Source: Candidatus Hydrothermarchaeum profundi (GTDB lineage Archaea > Hydrothermarchaeota > Hydrothermarchaeia > Hydrothermarchaeales > Hydrothermarchaeaceae). From it: 64,000 nt of DNA. Each line of letters starts with the position of its first letter. Position 1 is the stretch's first letter. The notes beneath the pieces are model-generated. The model saw nothing but the letters and a program-made list of their open reading frames with translations. It was not told the origin of the DNA and did not search any database. A program made the translations under genes and the position numbers. Positions 30,327 through 40,769 of the stretch are shown piece by piece. Location of the stretch: contig MTMF02000009.1 of assembly GCA_002011125.2 (NCBI GenBank), positions 1,642,989-1,706,988 of the forward strand. Reading direction: 5' to 3'.

Positions 30327-33300
30327 GAATGAGTTTTTTGAAAAAAGAGGATGGAATGATTCCATTTTCATCTCTTGGAATAATTATGCTTCTCATCACA
30401 GGTATAGCGATCTATCACTTTAGTAAGGTAGATCTTCAGCGAGCGCGCTCTATGAATAAGCATACTGCTGACATGGAAACATTTTATTTAACAACCTCAA
30501 TAAACTTAGACCTTCAGCAAATAACTCGAGGGGCTATTAAACAGGCTATTCTTAATCATTCAATTAGCACTTATGGGTCTCCTATTAATATCGATGAAGA
30601 GTGGAAAAATCGAAAGGCATACGAACAATGGCGAAAAAACTTAGAAAAAGATATCGAACAATCAATTATAGATTCTATCTACTACTCATATTACCAAGGT
30701 AATATAAGCAAGCTAAATGAAAGATATGACGATCACCTAACAAACTTCGATTTCTCTAGGTTTTTAAGCTCAAAGAAAGATCTAAAAGTTAAAATAAATC
30801 CTGATTTTTATGATAGAGATAAAAAAGTGCAACATAGCCTTGAAACCGAGGTTAACTTTTATAGAAATGGCATTATCGGTGCCCATAATAAGTATACATT
30901 TCATGAAATGTCCTTGAAGTTAGGTACTTCTGTGACATCCGGACTACGGCCTTTCACAATGGCGGATAAAGCGTATGCTTTTACAGGCATTTTTAAAAAA
31001 AGAGCACCTAACCCCTTGAATCCCCTAGAATGTATTGAACCAAAAAAGGCGGGATATAATACGGTAGACGAATTAGCATGGTACTTATGGGGCATACAGG
31101 AAGTCCTCGGTTTTTTTGAGGCTAATGTTAATCATAACATCAAATTCGCTACGGATGATAGAGCATCATATTCCCTAATTCAGTTAATTATAGCGTATAA
31201 AGAACTTGAGCAGTTTGGTACATTTGATTATATTCATGCTACTTCTGAGTTTATACGCCCATGGTTAGGAAGCGAGAATGAAGGGGAAGAGTTTGTTAGA
31301 GTTCTTGAAAAGGGATTGAACGAAAAAGTAGCTAAAGAAGCTGCAGATATGATGGAGTCTTCAACCTTTATTAAAAATCTTTTCAGCAGAATTAACGAGA
31401 TTGGAGATCTATTGATACTATCAGCATCACATTTGGATAGTGCTACCGTGAATATGGATAAAGGAGGCGGATTCCCCCCAGCCATCGCCTCTAATCTAAA
31501 TTTAGCCTCAGAAGGAGTAACCCAGCATTTAAGACAAGCCAGCGACATGTCTCGTCTAATGGAAGTCTACGATACATTATCCCTGATAAAAGAAGAAGTT
31601 GAAGAGAATAAAGAGAATGTAGAAAGTTCTGAAATAGAAAATTGGGGAGATAAAATTGAAGCTCAGATCTCAACTGTTGCACAAGAATGGAATGATGTCA
31701 AAGAAGAGTGGAAAGAAGGGAAATATGACCTCGAAACTTCTAAAAATAATCTAATATTAGCCAAAAAAGACCTTATTGGCCTCAAATTCTGGTTAGAAGA
31801 TGAAAAATGCAAAAATAATGTAGCTACTTCTTTATGGTTTGGAAATGAGAATCAAAACTATAAAGGTATGTACGAGATACTGCCCGCGAAGTTAGAAGAA
31901 ACTAATAGACTTATAGACTCGCTTAGTGACTTAGAAGGAAGATATAATGCTTTAAGATATGATGAAAACTCAGACGATTATTACATTAACTACTATTACC
32001 ACGAAACAATTAGAAATTTGAAGGAAGCGAAAAGCCTTCTTTCTCAAGCAGAATCGGCTAGGGAGACATATCTTGCTCAGAAATATAAGTATGATAACTG
32101 CAGACTCCAAATAGACTATAAAGATCCAAAAATGGGCGGTTGCTTAAGTTCTGGCTATCGATGTAGAGCATATAAATGCAGTCCCTATCCCTGTGATTGC
32201 ACAACTGAAGAAGGTGTTACAACCTGTGAGACATGCTACAGAACTTGCTACCATTCATGTTATGATTGTATATGTGATAAGGGCATCTTAGAAATTAACT
32301 TCAGAGAAGCTCAATCTAAATACGAAGAATATATGAAAAAAGCATTAAAGCCGCTCTCTCGTGCAATAGAAGATGTTCTCTTAATGAGAAACTCTGGAGA
32401 AACCTTTTACGATGAAAAAGGGGCACAGGAAATATTAGAAGAAATTGAGAAAATTCATGGAGTATATACAACTCCCACTTACCTTCCATCTCAAGAAACA
32501 TACTACTCCATAACTGATATCTATTATGCTCACTGGAACTTCTCCCATAGTAAGAATGACATTCCTCATTACATACTAGCTTTAGATATCAATACCCCAC
32601 TGACGTATAATTTAGAAAACAAAAAATTTGATGATTATGGCATCTTCCACATTCAACGAACAGTTAAAGCCATGGAAAGAGCTATCGAAGACCCTTCTCT
32701 TGATGTAGACGCCCTTCAAAGAGGAGAGCAAGCGCTTGAAAAGATGATAAACCAACGCTATTTTGAGAATCTTTCAGGGATATTAGAACTTATCGGTATA
32801 TTTATAGAATCTTCTGAGAATATGAGAACCGCTCTACTAAACATAAGAACATTAGAAACACATTTTCCTAATGCAGTAGATCACGCTTATACAACTTTCC
32901 TTCTACCCCCTATAAATTCATCGCGTTTAGGCTATCAATATCAGGGGCTATCGGTTATACATGATATTCGGCTTAGAGTAGATACACGTCCTGGTAAAAT
33001 TAAGCTCCCGATTATAGGCGAAGTAGGCTTAGGCAGAGATAACTCAGTTAATCCTTCCTTCCCGCTACCTTATACTCCTGTTAATTTTTATATATGGGGC
33101 TTTGAGATTACTCCAAGTTTTAATGAAGAAATACCAGAAATGTCGACACTCTGGCTCATTGACTCCGATACGAATGTACTTACCTCTCTACTAGAAATGA
33201 AGATTAATGATAAAACTATTCCTATCCCCTTGATTCTTCATAAGCCAATTATGTATAAATTCGAATTTACTCCTTTAGAAATTATCTCCAAAAGCATTGG

Positions 33301-34063
33301 AAAAAATTATCTACCTCCCGTAGTTGTTTTCTCTGTGGGACCTTTTACCACCAGATTTAGAGATCGCGTTGAGCCTCCGGATAAAGACATCACAGTACCA
33401 ATTCTTGTAGATTTATCTTATTCAGATAAACGTGTGTACCTGAATACTTCGAATTCCGCTGGGCGGGAAGTATATGTGTTTACTTCGGCATTCGAAAGGG
33501 TGAACAGTTTAAGTTATCCTCTAAAAACTTCTTTAGGAACTTTAAAATTAAACGGCAAAACTTTTTTCTCATCGAATTCAAAAGCCCCCAAGTGGGCACA
33601 ATTAAATGGATTAAAATTATTAGACGAATATGGATGGTCCGAAATTATCATAGACGCTTATGCTACTCATGATCCTATGAGCCCGATTTTCAGCAACAAG
33701 TCTAAACGTATTGAAAAGACTTCCCATGTAAAAGGAAGCGATCATATTCGGATTCTATTACAAGAAGATATCGGAAAAATAAGTATCTCCGGGTCTAAAT
33801 ACGGAGATCATTTGCGAGTAAGTAATAAGGGAAATAAGAGAGTTGATATCTCGATAAGTGGGGAAACATGCACATTTTTTAAGCCTATGACCCCTAGGTC
33901 TACTATTACTAAAGAAATGTGGTTTGGTACGATAGATCCTAAGAGAAGTATAGAATTAATTGTCTTTTACAAAGAAAAAACCAATGTTTCTGTTGAAATA
34001 GAAATGCCGAGGGTATTAAAGGAAGATCTAGATATTCCAAGTATCAAGATAGAGTATCCATAA
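30305..34063 (+). CDS. Giant single-TM extracytoplasmic protein (1252 aa; coiled-coil, Cys-rich knot, beta-rich C-terminus)
   Basis: FLKKEDGMIPFSSLGIIMLLITGIAIYHFSKVDLQRARSM N-terminus; CxxxC-rich insert CLSSGYRCRAYKCSPYPCDCTTEEGVTTCETCYRTCYHSCYDCIC. Confidence 0.7.
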   Translation: MELRDGLRMSFLKKEDGMIPFSSLGIIMLLITGIAIYHFSKVDLQRARSMNKHTADMETFYLTTSINLDLQQITRGAIKQAILNHSISTYGSPINIDEEWKNRKAYEQWRKNLEKDIEQSIIDSIYYSYYQGNISKLNERYDDHLTNFDFSRFLSSKKDLKVKINPDFYDRDKKVQHSLETEVNFYRNGIIGAHNKYTFHEMSLKLGTSVTSGLRPFTMADKAYAFTGIFKKRAPNPLNPLECIEPKKAGYNTVDELAWYLWGIQEVLGFFEANVNHNIKFATDDRASYSLIQLIIAYKELEQFGTFDYIHATSEFIRPWLGSENEGEEFVRVLEKGLNEKVAKEAADMMESSTFIKNLFSRINEIGDLLILSASHLDSATVNMDKGGGFPPAIASNLNLASEGVTQHLRQASDMSRLMEVYDTLSLIKEEVEENKENVESSEIENWGDKIEAQISTVAQEWNDVKEEWKEGKYDLETSKNNLILAKKDLIGLKFWLEDEKCKNNVATSLWFGNENQNYKGMYEILPAKLEETNRLIDSLSDLEGRYNALRYDENSDDYYINYYYHETIRNLKEAKSLLSQAESARETYLAQKYKYDNCRLQIDYKDPKMGGCLSSGYRCRAYKCSPYPCDCTTEEGVTTCETCYRTCYHSCYDCICDKGILEINFREAQSKYEEYMKKALKPLSRAIEDVLLMRNSGETFYDEKGAQEILEEIEKIHGVYTTPTYLPSQETYYSITDIYYAHWNFSHSKNDIPHYILALDINTPLTYNLENKKFDDYGIFHIQRTVKAMERAIEDPSLDVDALQRGEQALEKMINQRYFENLSGILELIGIFIESSENMRTALLNIRTLETHFPNAVDHAYTTFLLPPINSSRLGYQYQGLSVIHDIRLRVDTRPGKIKLPIIGEVGLGRDNSVNPSFPLPYTPVNFYIWGFEITPSFNEEIPEMSTLWLIDSDTNVLTSLLEMKINDKTIPIPLILHKPIMYKFEFTPLEIISKSIGKNYLPPVVVFSVGPFTTRFRDRVEPPDKDITVPILVDLSYSDKRVYLNTSNSAGREVYVFTSAFERVNSLSYPLKTSLGTLKLNGKTFFSSNSKAPKWAQLNGLKLLDEYGWSEIIIDAYATHDPMSPIFSNKSKRIEKTSHVKGSDHIRILLQEDIGKISISGSKYGDHLRVSNKGNKRVDISISGETCTFFKPMTPRSTITKEMWFGTIDPKRSIELIVFYKEKTNVSVEIEMPRVLKEDLDIPSIKIEYP

Positions 34064-34109
34064 CATGTATTCGATAAAAATAGTTTGTACCTATTAAATT
34101 AATAAAGAA

Positions 34110-35120
34110 TTATTTCCAAACCCCTTCTATTAGAGTTTTACATTTTGGGCATCTACCCTTCTCTATTTTATTCTCTTCAATAGTAAATCCCCACCTTTTT
34201 ATTAAGATTTCACTACAGTTCGGGCAATAGGTATTCTCGTTTCCATACCCAGGAACATTGCCTTCGTAGACATATTTAAGGCCCACCTCTAACCCAATTT
34301 TTCTTGCCTTTCTTAAACTCTTTAATGGTGTTATAGGAAGGCTCATCAGCTTATATTCGGGATGAAACTGCGTCACATGCCATGGGATATTTTCATCGAC
34401 AGAGACTAAGAATTCTGCTATTCCTCTAATGTGTTCTTCAGAATCATTTAGGGTAGGGATTATCAATGTAGTAACTTCTACCCAGATACCTAACTCCTTA
34501 TAAAGCCTCACATTATTGAGGACCGGCTCAAGTCTAGCACCGCAGATTTCTTTATAGAATTTTTCAGTAAAACCTTTAACATCTATATTAGCAGCGTCAA
34601 GGTAAGGCTTAATTTCCCTAAGTGCATCTTCTCCCGTATAGCCATTCGTAACAAACACATTTTTGATGCCCTCTTTATGTGCGAGTTTTGCAGTATCGTA
34701 GGCATACTCATAAAAAATAGTTGGCTCGGTATAGGTGTAGGCTATACTTTTACAGTTAAATTTTTTTGCTTCTAAAACTATTTCCTCTGGGGATAGAGCT
34801 CTACCATCTATTCTTCGCTCATCTCTAGGCATTTGAGAGATCGAATAGTTCTGGCAATGCATACATCGGAAATTGCACCCTACTGTCGCAAAAGAATATA
34901 TATCAGTTCCTGGGAGAAAATGAAAAAGCGGTTTTTTTTCTATGGGGTCTATATTAGCTGAAATAGCTTTTCCGTATACTAACGAGTAGAGAGTTCCTCC
35001 TATGTTTTCTCGAACAGTACATATTCCCCTCTTACCATCTGCAATGGTACATTTATGATGGCATAAGTAGCATCTAACCCTGCCCTCTGATAACCTCTCG
35101 TAGAACATCGCTTCTTTCAT
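34110..35120 (-). CDS. amrS: AmmeMemoRadiSam-system radical SAM enzyme
   Basis: CYLCHHKCTIADGKRGICTVRENIGGTLYSLVYGKAISANIDPIEKKPLFHFLPGTDIYSFATVGCNFRCMHCQNYSISQ. Confidence 0.93.
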   Translation of the reverse strand: MKEAMFYERLSEGRVRCYLCHHKCTIADGKRGICTVRENIGGTLYSLVYGKAISANIDPIEKKPLFHFLPGTDIYSFATVGCNFRCMHCQNYSISQMPRDERRIDGRALSPEEIVLEAKKFNCKSIAYTYTEPTIFYEYAYDTAKLAHKEGIKNVFVTNGYTGEDALREIKPYLDAANIDVKGFTEKFYKEICGARLEPVLNNVRLYKELGIWVEVTTLIIPTLNDSEEHIRGIAEFLVSVDENIPWHVTQFHPEYKLMSLPITPLKSLRKARKIGLEVGLKYVYEGNVPGYGNENTYCPNCSEILIKRWGFTIEENKIEKGRCPKCKTLIEGVWK

Positions 35121-35173
35121 AGCTCATCTATTTTCTGTGTCTTCAACTAGTAAAATTTTTGGGTGTGGACTTT

Positions 35174-36139
35174 TTAAAAGAAGTTGATACTATAAAGAAC
35201 GCCTAGTATAACTAATAGCAGAGCCGCTTCTACCGCTATTTTTAGAGCTATTATTTTGAGAGCTAGTTTCTTTGTGAAAAGAGCTGTTACAGTAGGGAAA
35301 GTGTGCTGAAGGTAAATTCTTGGTAGAGATATGGTGAGTCCTAGTATCAGGGTTACGAGTGCAATATTCTCAGAGAGTACACCGTTAGATACCAATTCTC
35401 CGCATACAGCGAACCCCGCTATTACATTTGCAAATTGCGTAACCATCACAATTGCGCTTTCACCAGGTAATCCTATCGCGCCAGTAATAGGACCGGCTGC
35501 CAGAGAAATTTTATCTAAAACTCCAAAGTATCTTAAAAGCTTAATAACAGATACAGCAACAAGAAAAGTTGGAATTACTCTTTTCAGGATATCCATACTC
35601 TTCAGCAATGCAGTCTTGTAATCGCCTTTTTCCTCGCTCTCGAAGATAGGTTCTATTTGCTGTGGGGGAAACTTCAGCTTCGAGTATATTATCGCTAAAA
35701 AGCTCTGGAAGAAAGAAGAAGTCAATTTTATCAAGAGATATTTGAGTCCCAGTGAAGCCCCCAATAATCCAACTACTAGCGGAATGTAATAGTAAGGTAA
35801 TCTTAAGAATTCGTAGGGAAAAGTTGTCACAAAAGTAGTCACTATCACCTCTTTATCAGAAACCTTTCCTCTACGATAAAACTCGGCCAGTGTCGAGTAT
35901 CCAACCGTAGGGCTTAAAAGCCTCATTAGCGATGAAGTAATAACCTCCTTAGATAGATGGGAAAATTTTATCAGAGGATTGAGAAATCTTACTAAAAGGC
36001 GAGTTAACCCATATTCTGCTATCAAATTAGCTATTATTACTGCCATAGTAAGAGTTGCTACCGTTTTTATGAGATAATTCATTAAAAATTTCTCCGATTT
36101 ATGTTTATTAGAAAAGTTCCTTTTAGGAATTAAACTCAA
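35174..36139 (-). CDS. Nucleoside-recognition (Gate)-domain membrane protein
   Basis: SLMRLLSPTVGYSTLAEFYRRGKVSDKEVIVTTFVTTFPYEFLRLPYYYIPLVVGLLG ... GAIGLPGESAIVMVTQFANVIAG. Confidence 0.65.
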   Translation of the reverse strand: MSLIPKRNFSNKHKSEKFLMNYLIKTVATLTMAVIIANLIAEYGLTRLLVRFLNPLIKFSHLSKEVITSSLMRLLSPTVGYSTLAEFYRRGKVSDKEVIVTTFVTTFPYEFLRLPYYYIPLVVGLLGASLGLKYLLIKLTSSFFQSFLAIIYSKLKFPPQQIEPIFESEEKGDYKTALLKSMDILKRVIPTFLVAVSVIKLLRYFGVLDKISLAAGPITGAIGLPGESAIVMVTQFANVIAGFAVCGELVSNGVLSENIALVTLILGLTISLPRIYLQHTFPTVTALFTKKLALKIIALKIAVEAALLLVILGVLYSINFF

Positions 36140-36176
36140 TTAAATATTTAACCTAACATCCATATTCCTAATTCTT

Positions 36177-37157
36177 ATGCAGTTGTCTCTAGGAGTTGTA
36201 AGTAGCAACCCTATTCAGAGTTCTATAAAATATGCACAATTGGCGGAAAATAAGGGTTTCAAGAGAATATGGGTAGGAGAGGACATAAGATCGAGAGAGA
36301 TTTTTTCTTATATTTCTATCATCGCTTTAAGAACGAACTTTATAGGGATTGCATCTGGAATCACTAGCCCTTATGTGAGACGTATTGCAGCACTTGCTTC
36401 CTCTGTAGCAGCGGTACAACATCTAAGTCATGGCAGATTTACATTAGGTATCGGTCCAGGGGGAAGGCCTGAAGTCAAGAAGATGCTTGGAAAAGACCAA
36501 GAAAATGTTATTGAAGTCATGAAAGAAACCACAATGCTGATAAGGAGGATTTTGAAGGGAGAAAGCATTTCATATAAGGGCGTACTAGCCTGTCTTTCAG
36601 ATTATCGTTTACAACATCCAGATCTTGGACCGGTCGACATCTATTTCGGGGTGAGAGGTCCTAAGCTGCTTACACTTGCAGGCGAAATAGCTGATGGAGT
36701 GATTTTTTCTGGGCCTTTAAGCTACATGCGCAATAGCATAAGGATAGTTGAAGATTCTGCACGGAAAAAGGGTAGAGAGTTAAATAAAATTGTGAAAGTA
36801 TTGTGGAACGCGTTTTTAATTACACACAATAAGGTGGAATTAAAATCTGCTAAGCCTATTGTCGCCACGATGATTGCGAGTATGCCCCAGGAGATTATAG
36901 AATCTGTAGGAATCGATAAAGAAACTGCTAGTAAAATCCAAAACTTTTTTGAAAAGTCTAGATATGGGGATGCTTACAGCCTAGTAGGTGAGGATATGAT
37001 TAGGGAGTTTATGATTGCAGGAAGTAAATCCGAGGTGGAGGAACAAATCGAAAAATTAAGGCAGATGGGGTTCGAAGAAATAATTTTAGGCCCCCCATAT
37101 GGCGAAGAGCCGCTGAAAATTATCGAATACTTAGGCGATATTTTTGGTGAAAAATAA
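36177..37157 (+). CDS. LLM-class (F420-dependent, Mer-like) oxidoreductase
   Basis: YAQLAENKGFKRIWVGEDIRSREIFSYISIIALRTNFIGIASGITSPYVRRIAALASSVAAVQHLSHGRFTLGIGPGG. Confidence 0.88.
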   Translation: MQLSLGVVSSNPIQSSIKYAQLAENKGFKRIWVGEDIRSREIFSYISIIALRTNFIGIASGITSPYVRRIAALASSVAAVQHLSHGRFTLGIGPGGRPEVKKMLGKDQENVIEVMKETTMLIRRILKGESISYKGVLACLSDYRLQHPDLGPVDIYFGVRGPKLLTLAGEIADGVIFSGPLSYMRNSIRIVEDSARKKGRELNKIVKVLWNAFLITHNKVELKSAKPIVATMIASMPQEIIESVGIDKETASKIQNFFEKSRYGDAYSLVGEDMIREFMIAGSKSEVEEQIEKLRQMGFEEIILGPPYGEEPLKIIEYLGDIFGEK

Positions 37158-38023
37158 TGGAGTATGGGATAAATTTTAACGGAGATGTGATTATAGACAA
37201 GATAACAAAAGCAGCTATTTTGTCAGAAGAAGCAGGCTTCTCACACATATGGGTAGGAGAAACTACCGGATTCTTACATCCCTTCCCACTAATGGCGGCC
37301 TGCTTGGAAAACACCGGGAAAATTGTTGTCGGAGCAGGTATCATCAGCCCATTGAGAAACCGGCCTCATCACATATTGAAAGCTGCATTAACATTTGAAG
37401 AAGTATATGGACCGAGAGTTTCTATTGGGCTAGCCCCTGGAGATCACGAAGGACTTAAAAGAGAGTGCACTACAACTAAAAAAGTTTTAGGAGTCTTAAG
37501 CGACGCGTCTACATACCTTAAAGGAAATTCAGATCTCAAGGTATATATTGGAGCTTCTGGTCCAAAACTCATAAAACTTGCTGGAGAAAAATCCGACGGT
37601 GTATTGCTAAATTATGTTTATCCGGAGTATGTAAAATGGGCTTTGAAATTTTTAAAAAAAGATGTTTACAAGGCAGTCTACGGTCCTTCTCTCCTTCTTC
37701 CCAATTCTAAACTACTAAGTCACTTAAGAGGAGCTGCTGCTGTTGTACTCGCGGGAGGAAACCGAGATTTCTTAGAATCCATGGGGCTCACTGAGTTATC
37801 GGGAGAACTACGGGAGCTTGTGAGAAAAGAGAAATGGAGCGAACTCAAAAAATATGATAAAATACTGTTTGAGCGTTTTACGATCTCTGGAGATGTTTAT
37901 GATTTTCAAGATCGCTTAGAGGAATATAAAAAACTCGGAATAGACCAAGTCATCTTAGCAACTCCCTTTGGAAGAGACATCAAAGGCATACGAGAGATGA
38001 CAAAAGTCATTTCAAGTACTTAA
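37157..38023 (+). CDS. LLM-class (F420-dependent, Mer-like) oxidoreductase, second paralog
   Basis: AAILSEEAGFSHIWVGETTGFLHPFPLMAACLENTGKIVVGAGIISPLRNRPHHILKAALTFEEVYGPRVSIGLAPGD. Confidence 0.85.
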   Translation: MEYGINFNGDVIIDKITKAAILSEEAGFSHIWVGETTGFLHPFPLMAACLENTGKIVVGAGIISPLRNRPHHILKAALTFEEVYGPRVSIGLAPGDHEGLKRECTTTKKVLGVLSDASTYLKGNSDLKVYIGASGPKLIKLAGEKSDGVLLNYVYPEYVKWALKFLKKDVYKAVYGPSLLLPNSKLLSHLRGAAAVVLAGGNRDFLESMGLTELSGELRELVRKEKWSELKKYDKILFERFTISGDVYDFQDRLEEYKKLGIDQVILATPFGRDIKGIREMTKVISST

Positions 38024-38027
38024 TGAC

Positions 38028-39296
38028 TCAAATTTTCTCCGCGAAATATATGTTTTTGTTGTCCATTCCAAGTTCAACAAACATCCCGGTTTTAAGAACT
38101 TTATGAGAATTTTCTATAGGAGCAACCCGCTTTCCAGGTCCGATAATTGAATCTTTTAGAATCGTGACCCCCCCACCGATAACAGGCACTCTTTCAGAAG
38201 GTTTTCCTACAATTTCAACCTCTAGGTCTGCGTCTATTACTGTTCCATCTTCTATTGTGGCAAATCTCCCTATCACGCTTTTGTTTATTTTTACATTTTT
38301 TCCTATATTCGTGAAACTCATTACTACAGAATCCCTAATGACACTACCATCTCCAATTTGGCATGTATGGCCAACGCAAGAGTTCTCTATTTTCACATCT
38401 TTCCCTATCCAACAATGCCGCCCCACCATAGTGTTATCCCCAATGTAAACATCTCTGAGTTGATTATTTCTTTCTACAGTTGACGGATGTATCCATTGTT
38501 TATCCCTATATCGATGAAGGAGAGATATTTGTTTTACCTCGCCCCTTAATATATCAAGAGATGTTTCCAAGAAGCTTCCGGGAGTTCCAACATCGGCCCA
38601 ATATCCGTCCATTAGGTATCCACAGGTGACATAACCATTTTCTACGAGGTAAGGTATGACATCATGCCCTATATCTTTTACCTTGCTCCCCATTTCTCTA
38701 AAGACCTTCCGTATTCTTGGAGAAAAAACATACAGGCCTGTATTTATTAGCTTAGAGGGCTCTGTATCTGGAGATGGTTTTTCTATAAATCTTTTTATCA
38801 TGTTCCCCTCTAGTTCAGCGACCCCAAAGTGACTTACATCTCCTTCTATTCTCTTTAAACCTATCGTTAAAACTGCTTCCGTTTCTCTATGCTGTTTCAT
38901 GATATTCTCTAGGTCTATCTCCATTATGTTATCACCGCCTATCACCAGAACATCTTTTTCTATATCATAGTACTCCATACAGTATCTCACTGCATCACCA
39001 CTGCCTCTATCCTGGTAGTTAGGCTGGTACCTGATTTCCTCTCTAGGCTCTACGCCGAGTTCTTTAAAAAAGCCTATGCCCTCCTTAAAGTATTTATTTA
39101 GCTGCTCAGAATTCTCATACCCTTTACTAGCGATCACAATTTCTCTACAGCCTTGGGTAATAAGAGGTGCTAATGCTCTCGCTAGCGTCGCTTTATTACA
39201 CATATCAAGTATAGCTTTTGCTATATTAAGGGTCAGAGGATATAATCTAGTACCTTTCCCCCCAACGGTTGCTATAACTACAGGAAATTCTCTCAA
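38028..39296 (-). CDS. NDP-sugar pyrophosphorylase (nucleotidyltransferase plus left-handed beta-helix)
   Basis: VIATVGGKGTRLYPLTLNIAKAILDMCNKATLARAL...GYWADVGTPGSFLETSLDIL...hexapeptide repeats. Confidence 0.9.
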   Translation of the reverse strand: MREFPVVIATVGGKGTRLYPLTLNIAKAILDMCNKATLARALAPLITQGCREIVIASKGYENSEQLNKYFKEGIGFFKELGVEPREEIRYQPNYQDRGSGDAVRYCMEYYDIEKDVLVIGGDNIMEIDLENIMKQHRETEAVLTIGLKRIEGDVSHFGVAELEGNMIKRFIEKPSPDTEPSKLINTGLYVFSPRIRKVFREMGSKVKDIGHDVIPYLVENGYVTCGYLMDGYWADVGTPGSFLETSLDILRGEVKQISLLHRYRDKQWIHPSTVERNNQLRDVYIGDNTMVGRHCWIGKDVKIENSCVGHTCQIGDGSVIRDSVVMSFTNIGKNVKINKSVIGRFATIEDGTVIDADLEVEIVGKPSERVPVIGGGVTILKDSIIGPGKRVAPIENSHKVLKTGMFVELGMDNKNIYFAEKI

Positions 39297-39317
39297 TCCA
39301 GTTTCTCCTAGGAAATT

Positions 39318-40004
39318 TTATCTGCCTATATTTTTCCTATAGTATTCTACTATATCCCTCCCCTCTAAAAAAGTAATTCCTCTTTCCTGTGCATAACGTA
39401 AAGCTTCTTTATAATCTAACGAATTACCATCGTCTCCCATCATCTCACATATAGTAGCTACAGGCGTAAGCCCAGCCATTTGCATGAGGGCTACACTGAG
39501 TTCTGTATGGCCTCTCCTGTCTTCTAATAAGCCTTCTGATGCCCTTAATAAGGTAACATGCCCAGGAGACCTAAAATTCTTTCCAAACTCGTCTTCTTTA
39601 TATCCGTTAAGCAGTTTATCTGCAAGATTTGCTAACTCGCGTATAGTTAAAGCTCTATCGTTATCTGTGATGCCTGTAAAGGTCCTTCTATGGTTAACCG
39701 TGATTGAAAAAGACGATTTCTCGTCGTAAGGTATATCGTTAGCTTCGAGATATTTAAATACCCTATATTTCCTACTAGCATATTTCCAAACATCTACTAT
39801 GAAAGGAATACCAAGTTTATCTGCTATAAGAGGATGCAAAGCTACGCAGATCAATCCTCCACCATCCTTTCTCATAATTCTAATATGTTCTGGCCTAATA
39901 AACCGACTTGCTATCACGAAGTCTGTTTCTTCTTCCCGTCCATCTCCATCGTAAACCAGTATTAGCCTACCAGCCTTTAGCTCTCTGAGAGCCTTTTCTA
40001 TCAT
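39318..40004 (-). CDS. ribB: 3,4-dihydroxy-2-butanone-4-phosphate synthase
   Basis: [31 protein letters not shown]...[37 protein letters not shown]. Confidence 0.95.
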   Translation of the reverse strand: MIEKALRELKAGRLILVYDGDGREEETDFVIASRFIRPEHIRIMRKDGGGLICVALHPLIADKLGIPFIVDVWKYASRKYRVFKYLEANDIPYDEKSSFSITVNHRRTFTGITDNDRALTIRELANLADKLLNGYKEDEFGKNFRSPGHVTLLRASEGLLEDRRGHTELSVALMQMAGLTPVATICEMMGDDGNSLDYKEALRYAQERGITFLEGRDIVEYYRKNIGR

Positions 40005-40669
40005 ACTTCCACCTTCACGCTTACTATATCTCCATCTTTAAGATTAAGGGCTTCTCTAATCTTCTTTGGAGAGATAATCTCAAGTTTATCGAAACCGTGA
40101 TGCGTCCGGTCAGGTATTACTATTGCAGCTTCTAATTCATCTACCCTAGCCCGAAAGCACTTAACCGGACCAAAAGTCCTATCTCCTTGCTTAAACCCCT
40201 GAATCCTGATTCCCCCAAGTTTCTGTAAAGTCTGCCTAATTCTCCTGTCATCTTCGGTTTTAAGCTTGATATTTAGAGTTCCAGGAAAAGGCTCAAAACC
40301 AAGTTTACTTTTAAATTGATCTACATATCCCTTAATTTTCATATAATAACTTCCTTCCCCAAGTCCCGAAACCACCTCCCCGTTTATTATATAAGTGCAA
40401 GGCTCATGCTCTTGTAAAATCTTATCTAACTCTTGGTGCACAGTTCTTAGTACCTCTATCCCTCGAGAAGTTAACTTAATCCTTTGTCCTCTAGGCAGTA
40501 CTTCCCGGACTATATATTCCTCCCTCTCTAGATCCCTAATTTTTCGTGATGCTGTTTGCTGTGAAGAACCAAGGGCATCCGCTAATCTACTCGAGGATAT
40601 CTCAGTCATTTTACTAGCGCATCCCATCCTCGCCAATGCTATGAGATCTAGAATATTCAATATAATCAA
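40001..40669 (-). CDS. ribK: CTP-dependent riboflavin kinase with N-terminal HTH
   Basis: [28 protein letters not shown]; kinase [33 protein letters not shown]. Confidence 0.92.
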   Translation of the reverse strand: MIILNILDLIALARMGCASKMTEISSSRLADALGSSQQTASRKIRDLEREEYIVREVLPRGQRIKLTSRGIEVLRTVHQELDKILQEHEPCTYIINGEVVSGLGEGSYYMKIKGYVDQFKSKLGFEPFPGTLNIKLKTEDDRRIRQTLQKLGGIRIQGFKQGDRTFGPVKCFRARVDELEAAIVIPDRTHHGFDKLEIISPKKIREALNLKDGDIVSVKVEV

Positions 40670-40769
40670 CTCATTTTTGGGTTGCTAATCAATTTTGAGA
40701 AAGAGTATATTAACCTTATGTATAAAATTTGTACTTTGAATCAATCAAAAGGCACAATACATCTCTTTC

